64,000 nucleotides of DNA, taken from an uncultured Candidatus Saccharibacteria bacterium. Its GTDB lineage: Bacteria; Patescibacteriota; Saccharimonadia; Saccharimonadales; Saccharimonadaceae. A program made the translations under genes and the position numbers. Positions 25,989 through 33,952 of this stretch are shown here, piece after piece. Numbering within the stretch: the stretch's first letter is position 1; each line of letters begins with the position of its first letter. A model generated the notes under the pieces. That model searched no databases. It was not told the origin of the DNA and was given only the letters and a program-made list of their open reading frames with translations. Where the stretch lies: NCBI GenBank assembly GCA_938036825.1, contig CALHWD010000020.1, forward strand, positions 26,894 through 90,893, in the 5' to 3' direction.

Positions 25989-27623
25989 ATGCAAAAAGAT
26001 GTCATTTATATCGATACTGAGGACGACATTACCGCCATCATTGGCAAGGTGAAGGATTCCTCGCAAAAAATCGTCGCACTCGTGCCGCCCAAGCGGATTG
26101 GTGCCATGCAGAGCGCTGTCAACCTCAAGCTCGTCCAGCGCGCTGCTGAGCAAGTAGGCAAACGGCTCGTCATTATTACTGGCAACCAAGCGCTCTCGAC
26201 TCTGGCGGCTTCGGCAAGTATCCCCACGGCGCGGACATTGCAAAGCCGGCCAGAGATGGCTGAGATCCCAGCGCTCGAGGTCGATGACGAAGATGTCATT
26301 GATGGTAGCGAGCTCGAACCAGACGACCCTGAGCCAGTAACGCCTGATACTTCTGTACCGGCTCGTCCTGCCACCCGCTCGGCTGCTCGCAAGACGCCAG
26401 ATGACGACGACAAAGCAGCTGATACGTCGGCTGCCTCAGACCTCAAGAAAAAGGTGAAGGTACCAGACTTCAACAAAATGCGCAAGAAACTCTTGATCGG
26501 TGGTGCGGCACTCGTTGTCCTGATCGTTTTCTTGGTGTGGGCGATTTTCTTCGCACCACATGCGACCATCACTATCAAGGCTCGTACCTCTGATCTGCCG
26601 CTCAGCACCCGCGTTACGATTGGCGATTCGCTTGGCTCAAACCTGCAAGAAGGGACAATCAAGACGACGACCAAGACAACACGCAAAACCATCTCGATTG
26701 ACTTCACTGCCACCGGCAAAGAAGATGTTGGCGCAAAGGCAACGGGAACGGTGCGCTTTACGCCGGCTTCGTTTGACGTCTTACGCAATGGAGCGACGAT
26801 CGACGCCGGGACGACTATCACGTCCGAGAATGGTATGCAGTATAAAACGACATCGTCGGTGGTATTCGACTCTAACGCGTCGGGTGGCGACCTTATGCGA
26901 GGCCGCACAACAGAGGTCACTGCAGTGGAGAGTGGCACGAAGTACAATGGTGCATCGGGCTCGGCCAAGGGCCCCTCTGGCTTCTCTGTTTCCTTCACGC
27001 ATGATACTTCTGGTGGCACAGACAAGACGATTACTACGGTGCAGCGCAGCGATGTTGAGCAAGCAAGGAATAGGCTGAGCAGCTCACTCGATAGCAATGG
27101 CGCTAAGCGCGAGCTTGCCTCACAGTTTAATGGCGATAGCTATATCATTCTGAATGATACCTTCAAGCAAAACGACAGCGATATCCAGCCCAATGTCAAG
27201 GTGGGTGGTGAAGCAACCGATGGCAAAGCCCAGCTGACCGGTGCGGTAGAGTACTCCCTCTCGGCGATTGAGAAGCGCGAGGCAGGCATTTTCCTTGATG
27301 CATACTTCAAGCAGCAAATTGACGGCAAGGCTAATCAGCAAGTCCATAGCAATGGCGTCAATAAGCTCTCGGTGACCAATGTTTCGGCTAATGGTAATGC
27401 CTACAATGCGACTATCACGACCAATGGCAAAATCGGTCCCAAAGTCGACGAGTCGGAGCTCAAAGACTACGCCAAGGGCAAGCGCTACGCCGAAATCCGC
27501 TCGCATGTCGAGAAGATTGAGGGAGTGAGCTCGGCCGATGTATCATTCTCACCATTCTGGGTGCAATCAGCACCAAATGACACGAATCGTATAAAGGTGG
27601 TATTTGACCTCAATGAACAATAA
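25989..27623 (+). CDS. Single-span membrane protein with large beta-rich exterior domain
   Basis: A 544-aa protein. An N-terminal cytosolic domain (1-90) contains IALVPPKRIGAMQS-like and LVIITGNQALSTLAASA segments, a small alpha/beta fold. An acidic disordered linker follows (about 90-150, with EPDDPEPVTPDTS), then one membrane span (about 168-188). The exterior part is long and Thr/Ser/Gly-rich with beta repeats, including GAKATGTVRFTPAS, the pattern of baseplate-J-like wall or exterior domains. It starts immediately after the actin-like gene and may link cytoskeletal positioning to an external structure. Not recognised as a named protein. Confidence 0.75.
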   Translation: MQKDVIYIDTEDDITAIIGKVKDSSQKIVALVPPKRIGAMQSAVNLKLVQRAAEQVGKRLVIITGNQALSTLAASASIPTARTLQSRPEMAEIPALEVDDEDVIDGSELEPDDPEPVTPDTSVPARPATRSAARKTPDDDDKAADTSAASDLKKKVKVPDFNKMRKKLLIGGAALVVLIVFLVWAIFFAPHATITIKARTSDLPLSTRVTIGDSLGSNLQEGTIKTTTKTTRKTISIDFTATGKEDVGAKATGTVRFTPASFDVLRNGATIDAGTTITSENGMQYKTTSSVVFDSNASGGDLMRGRTTEVTAVESGTKYNGASGSAKGPSGFSVSFTHDTSGGTDKTITTVQRSDVEQARNRLSSSLDSNGAKRELASQFNGDSYIILNDTFKQNDSDIQPNVKVGGEATDGKAQLTGAVEYSLSAIEKREAGIFLDAYFKQQIDGKANQQVHSNGVNKLSVTNVSANGNAYNATITTNGKIGPKVDESELKDYAKGKRYAEIRSHVEKIEGVSSADVSFSPFWVQSAPNDTNRIKVVFDLNEQ

Positions 27624-28023
27624 GAGAACATACTTAGCGCTTGATGTCGGCGAACGCCGGATTGGCGTTGCAATTGCCGATCCGTCCGTGCGAATTGCTG
27701 TCGCATATGATACGATTGAAGTGGATGGTAGTGAACTTGAGCAGATCACTCAGCTGATTACGAGTGAGCGCGTTGGGGTTGTCGTCGTTGGTTACCCGCG
27801 CAATCAATCGGGCGAGCCCACAGCTCAAACCGCCTATGTTGAGCGGTTTGCGACTCAATTGACAGATATCGCGCCGCGCTTGGCATTTCAAGATGAGTCG
27901 CTCACCAGTGTACAGGCTGAGGAGTATCTTCGTGCTCAAGGAAAGCCGTATAGCAAGGGTGCTATTGATGCTGTTGCTGCCAGTATTATTTTGCAAGACT
28001 ATTTGGAGACGCACTATGACTGA
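27613..28023 (+). CDS. ruvX: YqgF/RuvX family protein (pre-16S rRNA processing nuclease / Holliday junction resolvase fold)
   Basis: A 136-aa RNase H-like protein. The N-terminal LALDVGERRIGVAIADPS carries the first catalytic Asp, the middle has VVVGYPRN and the E/D pair in FQDESLTSVQAEEYL, and the C-terminal DAVAASIILQDYL is typical. YqgF trims the 5' end of 16S precursor rRNA in E. coli. ATG at 27613 is chosen over the TTG at 27604 because it matches the family's N-terminus; it overlaps the upstream gene by 11 bp. Its stop overlaps the mltG start, and ruvX-mltG adjacency is a common bacterial arrangement. Confidence 0.9.
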   Translation: MNNKRTYLALDVGERRIGVAIADPSVRIAVAYDTIEVDGSELEQITQLITSERVGVVVVGYPRNQSGEPTAQTAYVERFATQLTDIAPRLAFQDESLTSVQAEEYLRAQGKPYSKGAIDAVAASIILQDYLETHYD

Positions 28024-29707
28024 TTTTCGCCGCCAGCCAGGCCGAGGCTTCCAGGTAGGGAATCCAAACCCACCAATGTCGCCACCACCAGTAGAACGCA
28101 TCACGCCGCGGTCGGGGCGCTCAGCTGCTTCGGTGGGGTCTTCGGGGCGCAGTGCGTCGCCGTATATACGCCGCTCAGAGCCACATCGCCCAATAGCGGG
28201 ACAACAGCCACAATCGACACAATCTATCCAGCCACAGCCAGCACCGTCTCCTGCGCAGCAGCAGGCATATGATCCCTACGCGCGGGTGAGTAGGCCTCAG
28301 CCACAACCAGCACCTCAGCCACAGCCCTACCGTAGTACACCATCTCCATCTCGTGACACGTACGCAGTGCCAGTCCAGCAACCAGTACCTCAGCAACCTC
28401 AACCGGCGACCACTCCAGTTGATGATTTTGCTGATGATGCGTTACCTTCTGGGCTTGATGATGATAGCTTCTATGGCTTTGATGACGATGACCAGCCGCC
28501 GCAGCCCACACCGGGGCCACAGCGGGGAAGCCTGCTTGGTAATGATAGTGTTTCACCACTCTTTGCTGATGATGCACCAAAAGGTCGGACGATTGGCTCT
28601 CAGAAAAAATCTCCACGCTACAATACCGGTCGGCCACATCGTGGACGCCGTCGGTGGTTGTGGTGGCTGAGTGGTGTGGGGCTATTGATTTTGCTTATCA
28701 TCGTGGCAGGGTATTGGTGGTATCATCAAAATCTACAGCCAGTCGATCGAACAGATACTACTGCTAAAGCAATAACAATCGATGATGGTGCTACGCTCAA
28801 GACCGTTGCCACGACGCTAAAAGAACAGGGGTTGATTCGCGACACCAGAGCTTTTGATATCTATACCCGCTTGTCAGGCTCGCGTAATCAGCTGCATGCT
28901 GGCGTATGTCAGTTTAGCCCTTCGCAGTCGTTGCCTGAGATCGCGACGAAGCTCTCGCAGGGGTGTCATGATAATCGCGTTGTCACATTTTTGCCAGGTG
29001 GCACTGTCGTCGATTCGCGCTACAAGCCACAAGGCCAAGACGCCACCACGGCACTCAAGCGGGCTGGTTACAGTGAGGAGTCAATCAAAGCTGCACTCGC
29101 CAAGACGTATACCAGCCCACTCTTTGCCGATAAGCCAGCAGGTACCTCGCTCGAGGGCTATATTTTTGGCGATACTTATTCCGTGCCAGCTAATCAAGGT
29201 CCAGAGGCGGCTCTCAAGGCAGCCTTCGCTCATATGTATGAGCAGATTCAGAGTAATGGCTTGGTTGACAAATTTGCAGCCCAAAAACTCAATCTCTACC
29301 AAGCTATCACCCTTGCCTCCATCATCCAGCGCGAGATGGGGTGTGGTGGTGCGAGCCAAGATTGTTACCAGATCCAGCGACAGATTGCTCAGGTTTTTTA
29401 CAAGCGTTTGCGCGAGAACAAAGTGCTTGGCTCGGACGTAACCTTCATTTATGGGGCAGATGTTGCTGGCGTAAGCCCCAATGTCAATCTCGACTCGCCG
29501 TACAATACACGCATTAAGCCAGGCTTGCCACCTGGGCCGATTGCCACACCTGGCCTCGGCGCGCTCAAAGCAGTGGCCGACCCAGCTCCTGGTAACTATG
29601 AGTTCTTTCTCGCTGGCGATGATGGTAATGTCTATTTTGCCAACACTGAAGCTGAGCATCAAGCCAATATCAAGCAGCATTGCAAAAAGCTTTGTTCGGA
29701 GTTATAG
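28016..29707 (+). CDS. mltG: Endolytic murein transglycosylase MltG (YceG-like)
   Basis: A 563-aa membrane enzyme that cleaves nascent glycan strands and so sets glycan length. Residues 1-205 are a Pro/Gln-rich, probably disordered cytosolic region with many PQPQPAP repeats, longer than in model MltG. One membrane span follows (about 213-235), a LysM-like segment (AITIDDGATLKTVATTLKEQGLI) and the YceG catalytic domain with the catalytic Glu in ASIIQREMG (E440). The NTRIKPGLPPGPI and FFLAGDDGNVYFA segments near the end are typical. The ATG at 28016 overlaps the ruvX stop. Confidence 0.92.
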   Translation: MTDFRRQPGRGFQVGNPNPPMSPPPVERITPRSGRSAASVGSSGRSASPYIRRSEPHRPIAGQQPQSTQSIQPQPAPSPAQQQAYDPYARVSRPQPQPAPQPQPYRSTPSPSRDTYAVPVQQPVPQQPQPATTPVDDFADDALPSGLDDDSFYGFDDDDQPPQPTPGPQRGSLLGNDSVSPLFADDAPKGRTIGSQKKSPRYNTGRPHRGRRRWLWWLSGVGLLILLIIVAGYWWYHQNLQPVDRTDTTAKAITIDDGATLKTVATTLKEQGLIRDTRAFDIYTRLSGSRNQLHAGVCQFSPSQSLPEIATKLSQGCHDNRVVTFLPGGTVVDSRYKPQGQDATTALKRAGYSEESIKAALAKTYTSPLFADKPAGTSLEGYIFGDTYSVPANQGPEAALKAAFAHMYEQIQSNGLVDKFAAQKLNLYQAITLASIIQREMGCGGASQDCYQIQRQIAQVFYKRLRENKVLGSDVTFIYGADVAGVSPNVNLDSPYNTRIKPGLPPGPIATPGLGALKAVADPAPGNYEFFLAGDDGNVYFANTEAEHQANIKQHCKKLCSEL

Positions 29708-30114
29708 AGTCTCGGCTAACCGCAATCGCAGCTATCCTCACACTAATCCTACAGAAAGCTGCGTACTATTGAAACGACATGTGATGCCTGCCAAGAGCCC
29801 GCAAGCAGAAAGTCCATAAGTGACAATACCAGGGCAAAATTGTTGCAATTTCCACAAAATATCATCTCCCACCACAGTGGTGAGCCATTGACTAAATCAC
29901 AACTGCGTAGTAGAATGGACCGTAGCCAGTCGGTGAGTGAGGATACAGGGAATGCAAGAGAGGGGAATTGCTCTACCAATGGCCTGCCTTTAAATGTCGT
30001 ACGAGCGCCGAAATCAATTTTTTTAATATCATAATAAAATCGGTCGACATGTGTGCTCCGTTCTCGTGTATAAGAGAAGAAAGACAGAGTGAGGTAGTCG
30101 CGCGCTAGCAATAG
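29708..30114 (+). other. 407-bp intergenic region with promoter and about 190-nt leader
   Basis: No convincing gene. A promoter at 29888-29916 would start transcription near 29923 and leave a leader of about 190 nt before the LysM-CHAP gene, far longer than usual here. The leader contains an AATTTTTTTAAT run near 30016. I compared it by eye with c-di-AMP (ydaO-type) and other wall-linked riboswitches and saw no convincing match. Confidence 0.5.
29888..29916 (+). promoter_or_regulatory. Promoter of LysM-CHAP gene
   Basis: TTGACT (29888-29893), 17-bp spacer, TAGAAT (29911-29916). Confidence 0.6.
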
Positions 30115-31353
30115 ATGCGCAGGAGAACGATCATTCGTCAACAACAAGCAGCCGAGCAGGCTTCACAACTCGAACTTTCGCCTATTACCGTGCGGAGTCG
30201 GCGTCCGCGACCACTGTATAAGTCATTATCACCAGTACGGACATCGGCCTATGTAGGGGTTTTTGTCTTGATACTGTCGCTCGTTGCCATGAGCTATCAG
30301 CCAATTTTGGCAGAAAACACCGCTCTAGCCAGCGCTGCGCCTGTCAGTGCAACGCGCCAAACAGCGGCAACACCATCGGCAGACGGGGTAGATCAGCTCG
30401 TTGCGACCAATGTTGCTACGTCGATTGCTGAGAGCACCAGCTTGCCTGTCGCCAATAACGTCGCTAACCTCTCGCAGTCAATTGCTGCAGAGAACTCGTT
30501 TACTCAAACGAGCGCTACGACAATCAACAAGCCACAGATTGTTCAGCCAACAGCCGACAACCGCACTATCAAGAAATACACGACAGTTGCTGGCGATAGC
30601 GTGCCAAGCCTTGCCGACAAGTTTAAGATTAGCACGCAAACCATCAAGTGGGTCAACAACCTGACCAGTGATGCCCTTGAGCCAGGCAAAGAGCTAACTA
30701 TCTTACCGGTTAATGGTATCCTCTATACCGTTAAGGATGGTGATACGCTTGATAGCATTGCCGCTAAATACAAAGCAGATAAGAATCAGCTGACTCTCTA
30801 CAACGACCTTGAGCTGACCTCTACCCCTGCTAAAGGCTCGCAGCTCATCATCCCTGATGGTTCACTGCCAACAGAAGAGCAGCCAGGCTACGTAGCGCCA
30901 CGCTCAGGTGCTGCTGCTCGCGCAGCTAATGCAACTGGTGCAAATAGCTATAACGGTACTGGTGCCTATGGTGGTGCTGCTGGTACAGCCCACGCCTGGA
31001 CAGGCGGTGGCGACGGTGGTGGCTACGCCTGGGGTAACTGTACTTTCTATGCCTACGAGCGTCGTCTTGAGCTTGGTCGGCCAGTCGGTCGTCAGTGGGG
31101 CAATGCTGCTACCTGGGCTAGCTTCGCCCGTGCATCTGGCTACGGTGTTGGCACAACGCCAGCCGTTGGTGCGGTGATGCAAAATGGTGGTGGGTATGGC
31201 CACGTTGCCATTGTCGAGAGTGTTAACCCTGGTGTTTCGGTCACCATTAGCGAGATGAACGGCTTCCGCTGGGGTGGTGGATTCAACCGCGTTGGCTTTG
31301 GTAACATCCCATGGAACGAAGCAGTCGGTGGTCGCTATCAGTACATCTACTAA
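30115..31353 (+). CDS. Cell-wall hydrolase with two LysM and a CHAP domain
   Basis: A 412-aa exported protein that probably binds and cuts peptidoglycan. A membrane-spanning signal anchor lies at about residues 45-62. LysM repeats are at about 153-199 (YTTVAGDSVPSLADKFKIS) and 203-248 (YTVKDGDTLDSIAAKYKAD). After a Gly/Ala linker the CHAP amidase/endopeptidase domain begins, with the catalytic Cys in GNCTFYAYERR (C309) and His in GGYGHVAIVES (H363). Saccharibacteria and Gram-positive bacteria use such enzymes in division or in attack on host walls; which applies here is unknown. A terminator follows. Confidence 0.92.
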   Translation: MRRRTIIRQQQAAEQASQLELSPITVRSRRPRPLYKSLSPVRTSAYVGVFVLILSLVAMSYQPILAENTALASAAPVSATRQTAATPSADGVDQLVATNVATSIAESTSLPVANNVANLSQSIAAENSFTQTSATTINKPQIVQPTADNRTIKKYTTVAGDSVPSLADKFKISTQTIKWVNNLTSDALEPGKELTILPVNGILYTVKDGDTLDSIAAKYKADKNQLTLYNDLELTSTPAKGSQLIIPDGSLPTEEQPGYVAPRSGAAARAANATGANSYNGTGAYGGAAGTAHAWTGGGDGGGYAWGNCTFYAYERRLELGRPVGRQWGNAATWASFARASGYGVGTTPAVGAVMQNGGGYGHVAIVESVNPGVSVTISEMNGFRWGGGFNRVGFGNIPWNEAVGGRYQYIY

Positions 31354-31373
31354 TTCGATACCCTAAGCTAAGC

Positions 31374-31403
31374 AAACACCTCTGTTGCCGCAGAGGTGTT
31401 TTT
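31374..31403 (+). terminator. Intrinsic terminator after LysM-CHAP gene
   Basis: An 11-bp perfect stem (AAACACCTCTG with CAGAGGTGTTT), 6-nt loop and T-run, immediately before the obgE -10 box. Confidence 0.9.
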
Positions 31404-31405
31404 GG

Positions 31406-31411
31406 TATACT
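31406..31411 (+). promoter_or_regulatory. -10 box of obgE
   Basis: TATACT 9 nt before the obgE ATG, three bases after the preceding terminator's T-run. Confidence 0.6.
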
Positions 31412-31420
31412 TAATAGTAT

Positions 31421-32797
31421 ATGTTTGTAGATACAGCAAAGGTAACAGTAGCAGCAGGTCGCGGCGGCGACGGCGCGGTGAGCTTTCGACATGAAATATA
31501 TGTAGACAAAGGTGGACCTGATGGCGGAGATGGCGGTCGTGGTGGCGATGTTGTATTTGTTGCAACAGAACAGCTCAATACCTTGCTCAAGTTTCGCTAC
31601 AAACCAGAGCTCAAGGCAGAGCCTGGTGTTGCAGGTGGTAAGAAGAAGATGGCAGGCCGATCTGGCAAGCCACTCGTCGTCAAAGTGCCGGTAGGGACAC
31701 TGGTGAAGCGAGGTGATGTTGTAATTGCCGACCTCGCTGAGGCAGGGCAAGAGGCCGTCATTGCCAAAGGTGGCGATGGTGGCTTTGGCAATGCGCATTT
31801 TAAATCTAGTGTGCGCCAAACGCCGCGCATGGCCGAGCTGGGCGAAGCAGGGGAGAGCTTTGAGGCAGAACTGGAGCTAAAGTTGCTGGCCGATGTTGGC
31901 TTGGTGGGCTTCCCAAATGCTGGCAAATCAACCTTTCTCAGCGTGGTGAGTAATGCCCGTCCGGAGATTGCGAATTACGAATTTACGACACTCACGCCTA
32001 ACCTTGGTGTAGCCGATATTGATGATGGTTCGGTCCTAATTGCCGACATTCCTGGCCTGATTGAGGGGGCAAGCGAGGGTAAAGGCCTGGGCGATGCCTT
32101 CTTGCGGCACGTCGAGCGGACAGCTGTGCTCCTTCATCTTGTTGATGTGTATAGCAATGATGTAGCTGAGCGCTACCAAGCGATTCGTCACGAGCTACAG
32201 CAATACAGCACCGAGCTTGCCCAGCGGCCAGAGGTGGTGGTGCTAACGAAGTGTGATGGGCTCGATGACGATATCATTCAGATGCAAATAGACAGTCTGC
32301 GCCAGGTAGTTGACAAAGAAACGCCGATTTTTGCGATTTCTTCGGTTGCCCATCAGGGAGTCGTTGATGTGCTGCGAGCTCTGCGCCAAATAGTAATAGC
32401 GGCACGGGCGGCCGAGGCGGCAGCTGAAGACGACGACGATTTTGCTGATAGTGAGGAGCTTGCAATCATTACGCTCGGTAGCCAAGCTAAGGCCGATGCT
32501 TGGGCAGTGCAGCAACTGCAGGGTTATGCGGCGCAGCAGTGCGCTGAGGCGGCAATAGAGAGCGGCCTCACTAACCCGCGAGAGGATGGTGAGATGCCGC
32601 GGGTTTTTGCTGTGTCTGGCCAAAAGCTCGAGAAATTCGCTCGTCGCACGAACTTCGCCCAGTTTGAGGCAGTTAATCGCCTGCGTGATATCATGAAGCG
32701 TCTTGGTGTCACGCATGAGCTCATCCGTCAAGGAGCAGAGGGCGACAGCATCGTGCAGATTGGCGATAGTCAGCCGTTCCCGCTGGTGGAGCAATAA
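31421..32797 (+). CDS. obgE: Obg family GTPase (ObgE/CgtA)
   Basis: A ribosome-associated GTPase acting in 50S assembly and stress control. It has the glycine-rich Obg fold (1-158, with GRGGDGAVSF and GGDGGRGGDVVF), the G domain with P-loop GFPNAGKSTF (about 162-171), G3 DIPGLIEGAS and G4 TKCD, plus an OCT-type C-terminal domain (about 385-458). An acidic insertion (AAEDDDDFADSEE) separates G and C-terminal domains. Length (458 aa) is typical of the three-domain form. It is transcribed from its own short-leader promoter. Confidence 0.97.
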   Translation: MFVDTAKVTVAAGRGGDGAVSFRHEIYVDKGGPDGGDGGRGGDVVFVATEQLNTLLKFRYKPELKAEPGVAGGKKKMAGRSGKPLVVKVPVGTLVKRGDVVIADLAEAGQEAVIAKGGDGGFGNAHFKSSVRQTPRMAELGEAGESFEAELELKLLADVGLVGFPNAGKSTFLSVVSNARPEIANYEFTTLTPNLGVADIDDGSVLIADIPGLIEGASEGKGLGDAFLRHVERTAVLLHLVDVYSNDVAERYQAIRHELQQYSTELAQRPEVVVLTKCDGLDDDIIQMQIDSLRQVVDKETPIFAISSVAHQGVVDVLRALRQIVIAARAAEAAAEDDDDFADSEELAIITLGSQAKADAWAVQQLQGYAAQQCAEAAIESGLTNPREDGEMPRVFAVSGQKLEKFARRTNFAQFEAVNRLRDIMKRLGVTHELIRQGAEGDSIVQIGDSQPFPLVEQ

Positions 32798-32817
32798 AAT
32801 ATAGTAATCAATCATAT

Positions 32818-32848
32818 AATATACCACCTCTGTGCGAGGTGGTATATT
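32818..32848. terminator. Bidirectional terminator between obgE and convergent gene
   Basis: A 13-bp perfect stem (arm AATATACCACCTC) with a 5-nt loop, centred between two converging genes. Confidence 0.8.
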
Positions 32849-32868
32849 TACTATAAAGCGGCAGCTTC

Positions 32869-33837
32869 CTATATTGTAATATCATCATCGTTGGCTGCTG
32901 CTCCGCTATTGTGGGTATAGTGGAATACCTCGAGCGCAGTACCTAGGCTATTGATCGATTGTTCTGCACCTTCTGCTTTAGCATGCATTATATCGGCTAT
33001 GTCGGCAATCTTGTTGAGAGACACTAACATACTGCTGAGCATCTCCTGCATTCCACGTTGCAGCTGCTGGGCAAATGCTTCCTCGTGTTCCTCGTAGTTT
33101 GGGTCTTCCTCATCTTTCTCACGGTAGCGCCATTGGTTGGCTTTTTCCTTCAATTCATCGAACAGGGTACGGAGCGTGTCAGTATGGTAGCCAAGTGTAT
33201 CGACATCATCATGGCCAGTTCCGTGAGCACCGAGCTCCTTGAAGTTGATATCGGCATCGCTACAGCACTTCTGCGCATCACTAAGAAATGTAGCAAATGC
33301 AGTATCGTTGCTATCGTCTGATACTGCCGCCTCAGTAGACTCTGTGTCTAGATCAGTCGTTTGGTTTGTATGAGTTGTCTCATCGTCAGTCGACGATACA
33401 TCATCTTTATCTTTATCTTTATCTTTATCTTTATCTTCTGTTTCTCGTACAAGGACATCAAGCTGGTCGCGTACAGTCTGCAGCTGTGCATCAAATTCTT
33501 CATAGAGGTCTCTACTCTGTGCGCTGAGTAATAATTCGATGCTGCCAATATCATCCTCAAAGGGGGCATCATAATAATCGATATATGCCACCATATCGTC
33601 AAGATCTTGTGGGTCTTCGCCGCGTGCGTTTATCTCTCTTACTTTAATCACTGGACTACCGACCATGTCTGGTTTTGTCTTCCGTACTTTATCGGCATAC
33701 TCTTTGATAACCGGTGCGCGGTCGACCAGCTCAGTGATACTTGTAATAAGTTGTTCGGGCAGTTGTCCCTCATGCGACGGCTCGTCGCGTGGTAGTGGAT
33801 CACTACTGCCTTGGGGAGGGTGGTTGTTGTTTCTCAT
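32869..33837 (-). CDS. Hypothetical acidic protein with KD-repeat tract
   Basis: No family recognised. The start MRNNNHPP at 33837 is preferred over a longer frame whose first 16 residues look non-coding. The 322-aa product is strongly acidic and probably helical or coiled-coil: an N-terminal part (QLITSITELVDRAPVIKEYADKV), a segment on sarcomere-like helices (LYEEFDAQLQTVRDQLDVLV), then an (Asp-Lys) dipeptide repeat encoded by a 6-bp microsatellite, a disordered Asp/Thr/Ser stretch and a helical C-terminus (MQEMLSSMLVSLNKIADIADIM). No signal peptide or membrane span was seen. Function unknown. Confidence 0.7.
   Translation of the reverse strand: MRNNNHPPQGSSDPLPRDEPSHEGQLPEQLITSITELVDRAPVIKEYADKVRKTKPDMVGSPVIKVREINARGEDPQDLDDMVAYIDYYDAPFEDDIGSIELLLSAQSRDLYEEFDAQLQTVRDQLDVLVRETEDKDKDKDKDKDDVSSTDDETTHTNQTTDLDTESTEAAVSDDSNDTAFATFLSDAQKCCSDADINFKELGAHGTGHDDVDTLGYHTDTLRTLFDELKEKANQWRYREKDEEDPNYEEHEEAFAQQLQRGMQEMLSSMLVSLNKIADIADIMHAKAEGAEQSINSLGTALEVFHYTHNSGAAANDDDITI
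33403..33438. repeat. Hexanucleotide microsatellite (ATCTTT)n
   Basis: Five perfect ATCTTT units and one imperfect copy inside the acidic protein gene. On the coding strand they encode alternating Lys-Asp. Unit changes would stay in frame. Confidence 0.95.
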
Positions 33838-33940
33838 GCCTTTACTGTAGCACATAGTGGCAAAATATGGTAATAAATAGAGCAATATTGCGAAGATGAA
33901 CTATATAAAACCATAATCGCGCACAATAAGCGTAATTTGC

Positions 33941-33946
33941 TATACT
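33941..33946 (+). promoter_or_regulatory. -10 box of sbcB
   Basis: TATACT 6 nt before the sbcB ATG. Confidence 0.6.
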
Positions 33947-33952
33947 ATACCT

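Noticed and set aside
26006..27097. A 363-codon open frame antisense to the single-span membrane protein gene
   Set aside because: It mirrors the codon bias of the Thr/Ser/Asp-rich gene on the other strand and has no domain or start signal.
29708..30114. c-di-AMP (ydaO) or other known riboswitch in the LysM-CHAP leader
   Set aside because: I looked for the conserved GGGGUGAAU, GACAGCUAACC and similar cores and did not find them. An Infernal search would be decisive.
29749..30147. A 132-codon minus-strand open frame across the gap before the LysM-CHAP gene
   Set aside because: It has unnatural composition (many Cys, Leu and Arg clusters), no promoter or Shine-Dalgarno at its start and overlaps a plus-strand promoter. 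It looks like chance.
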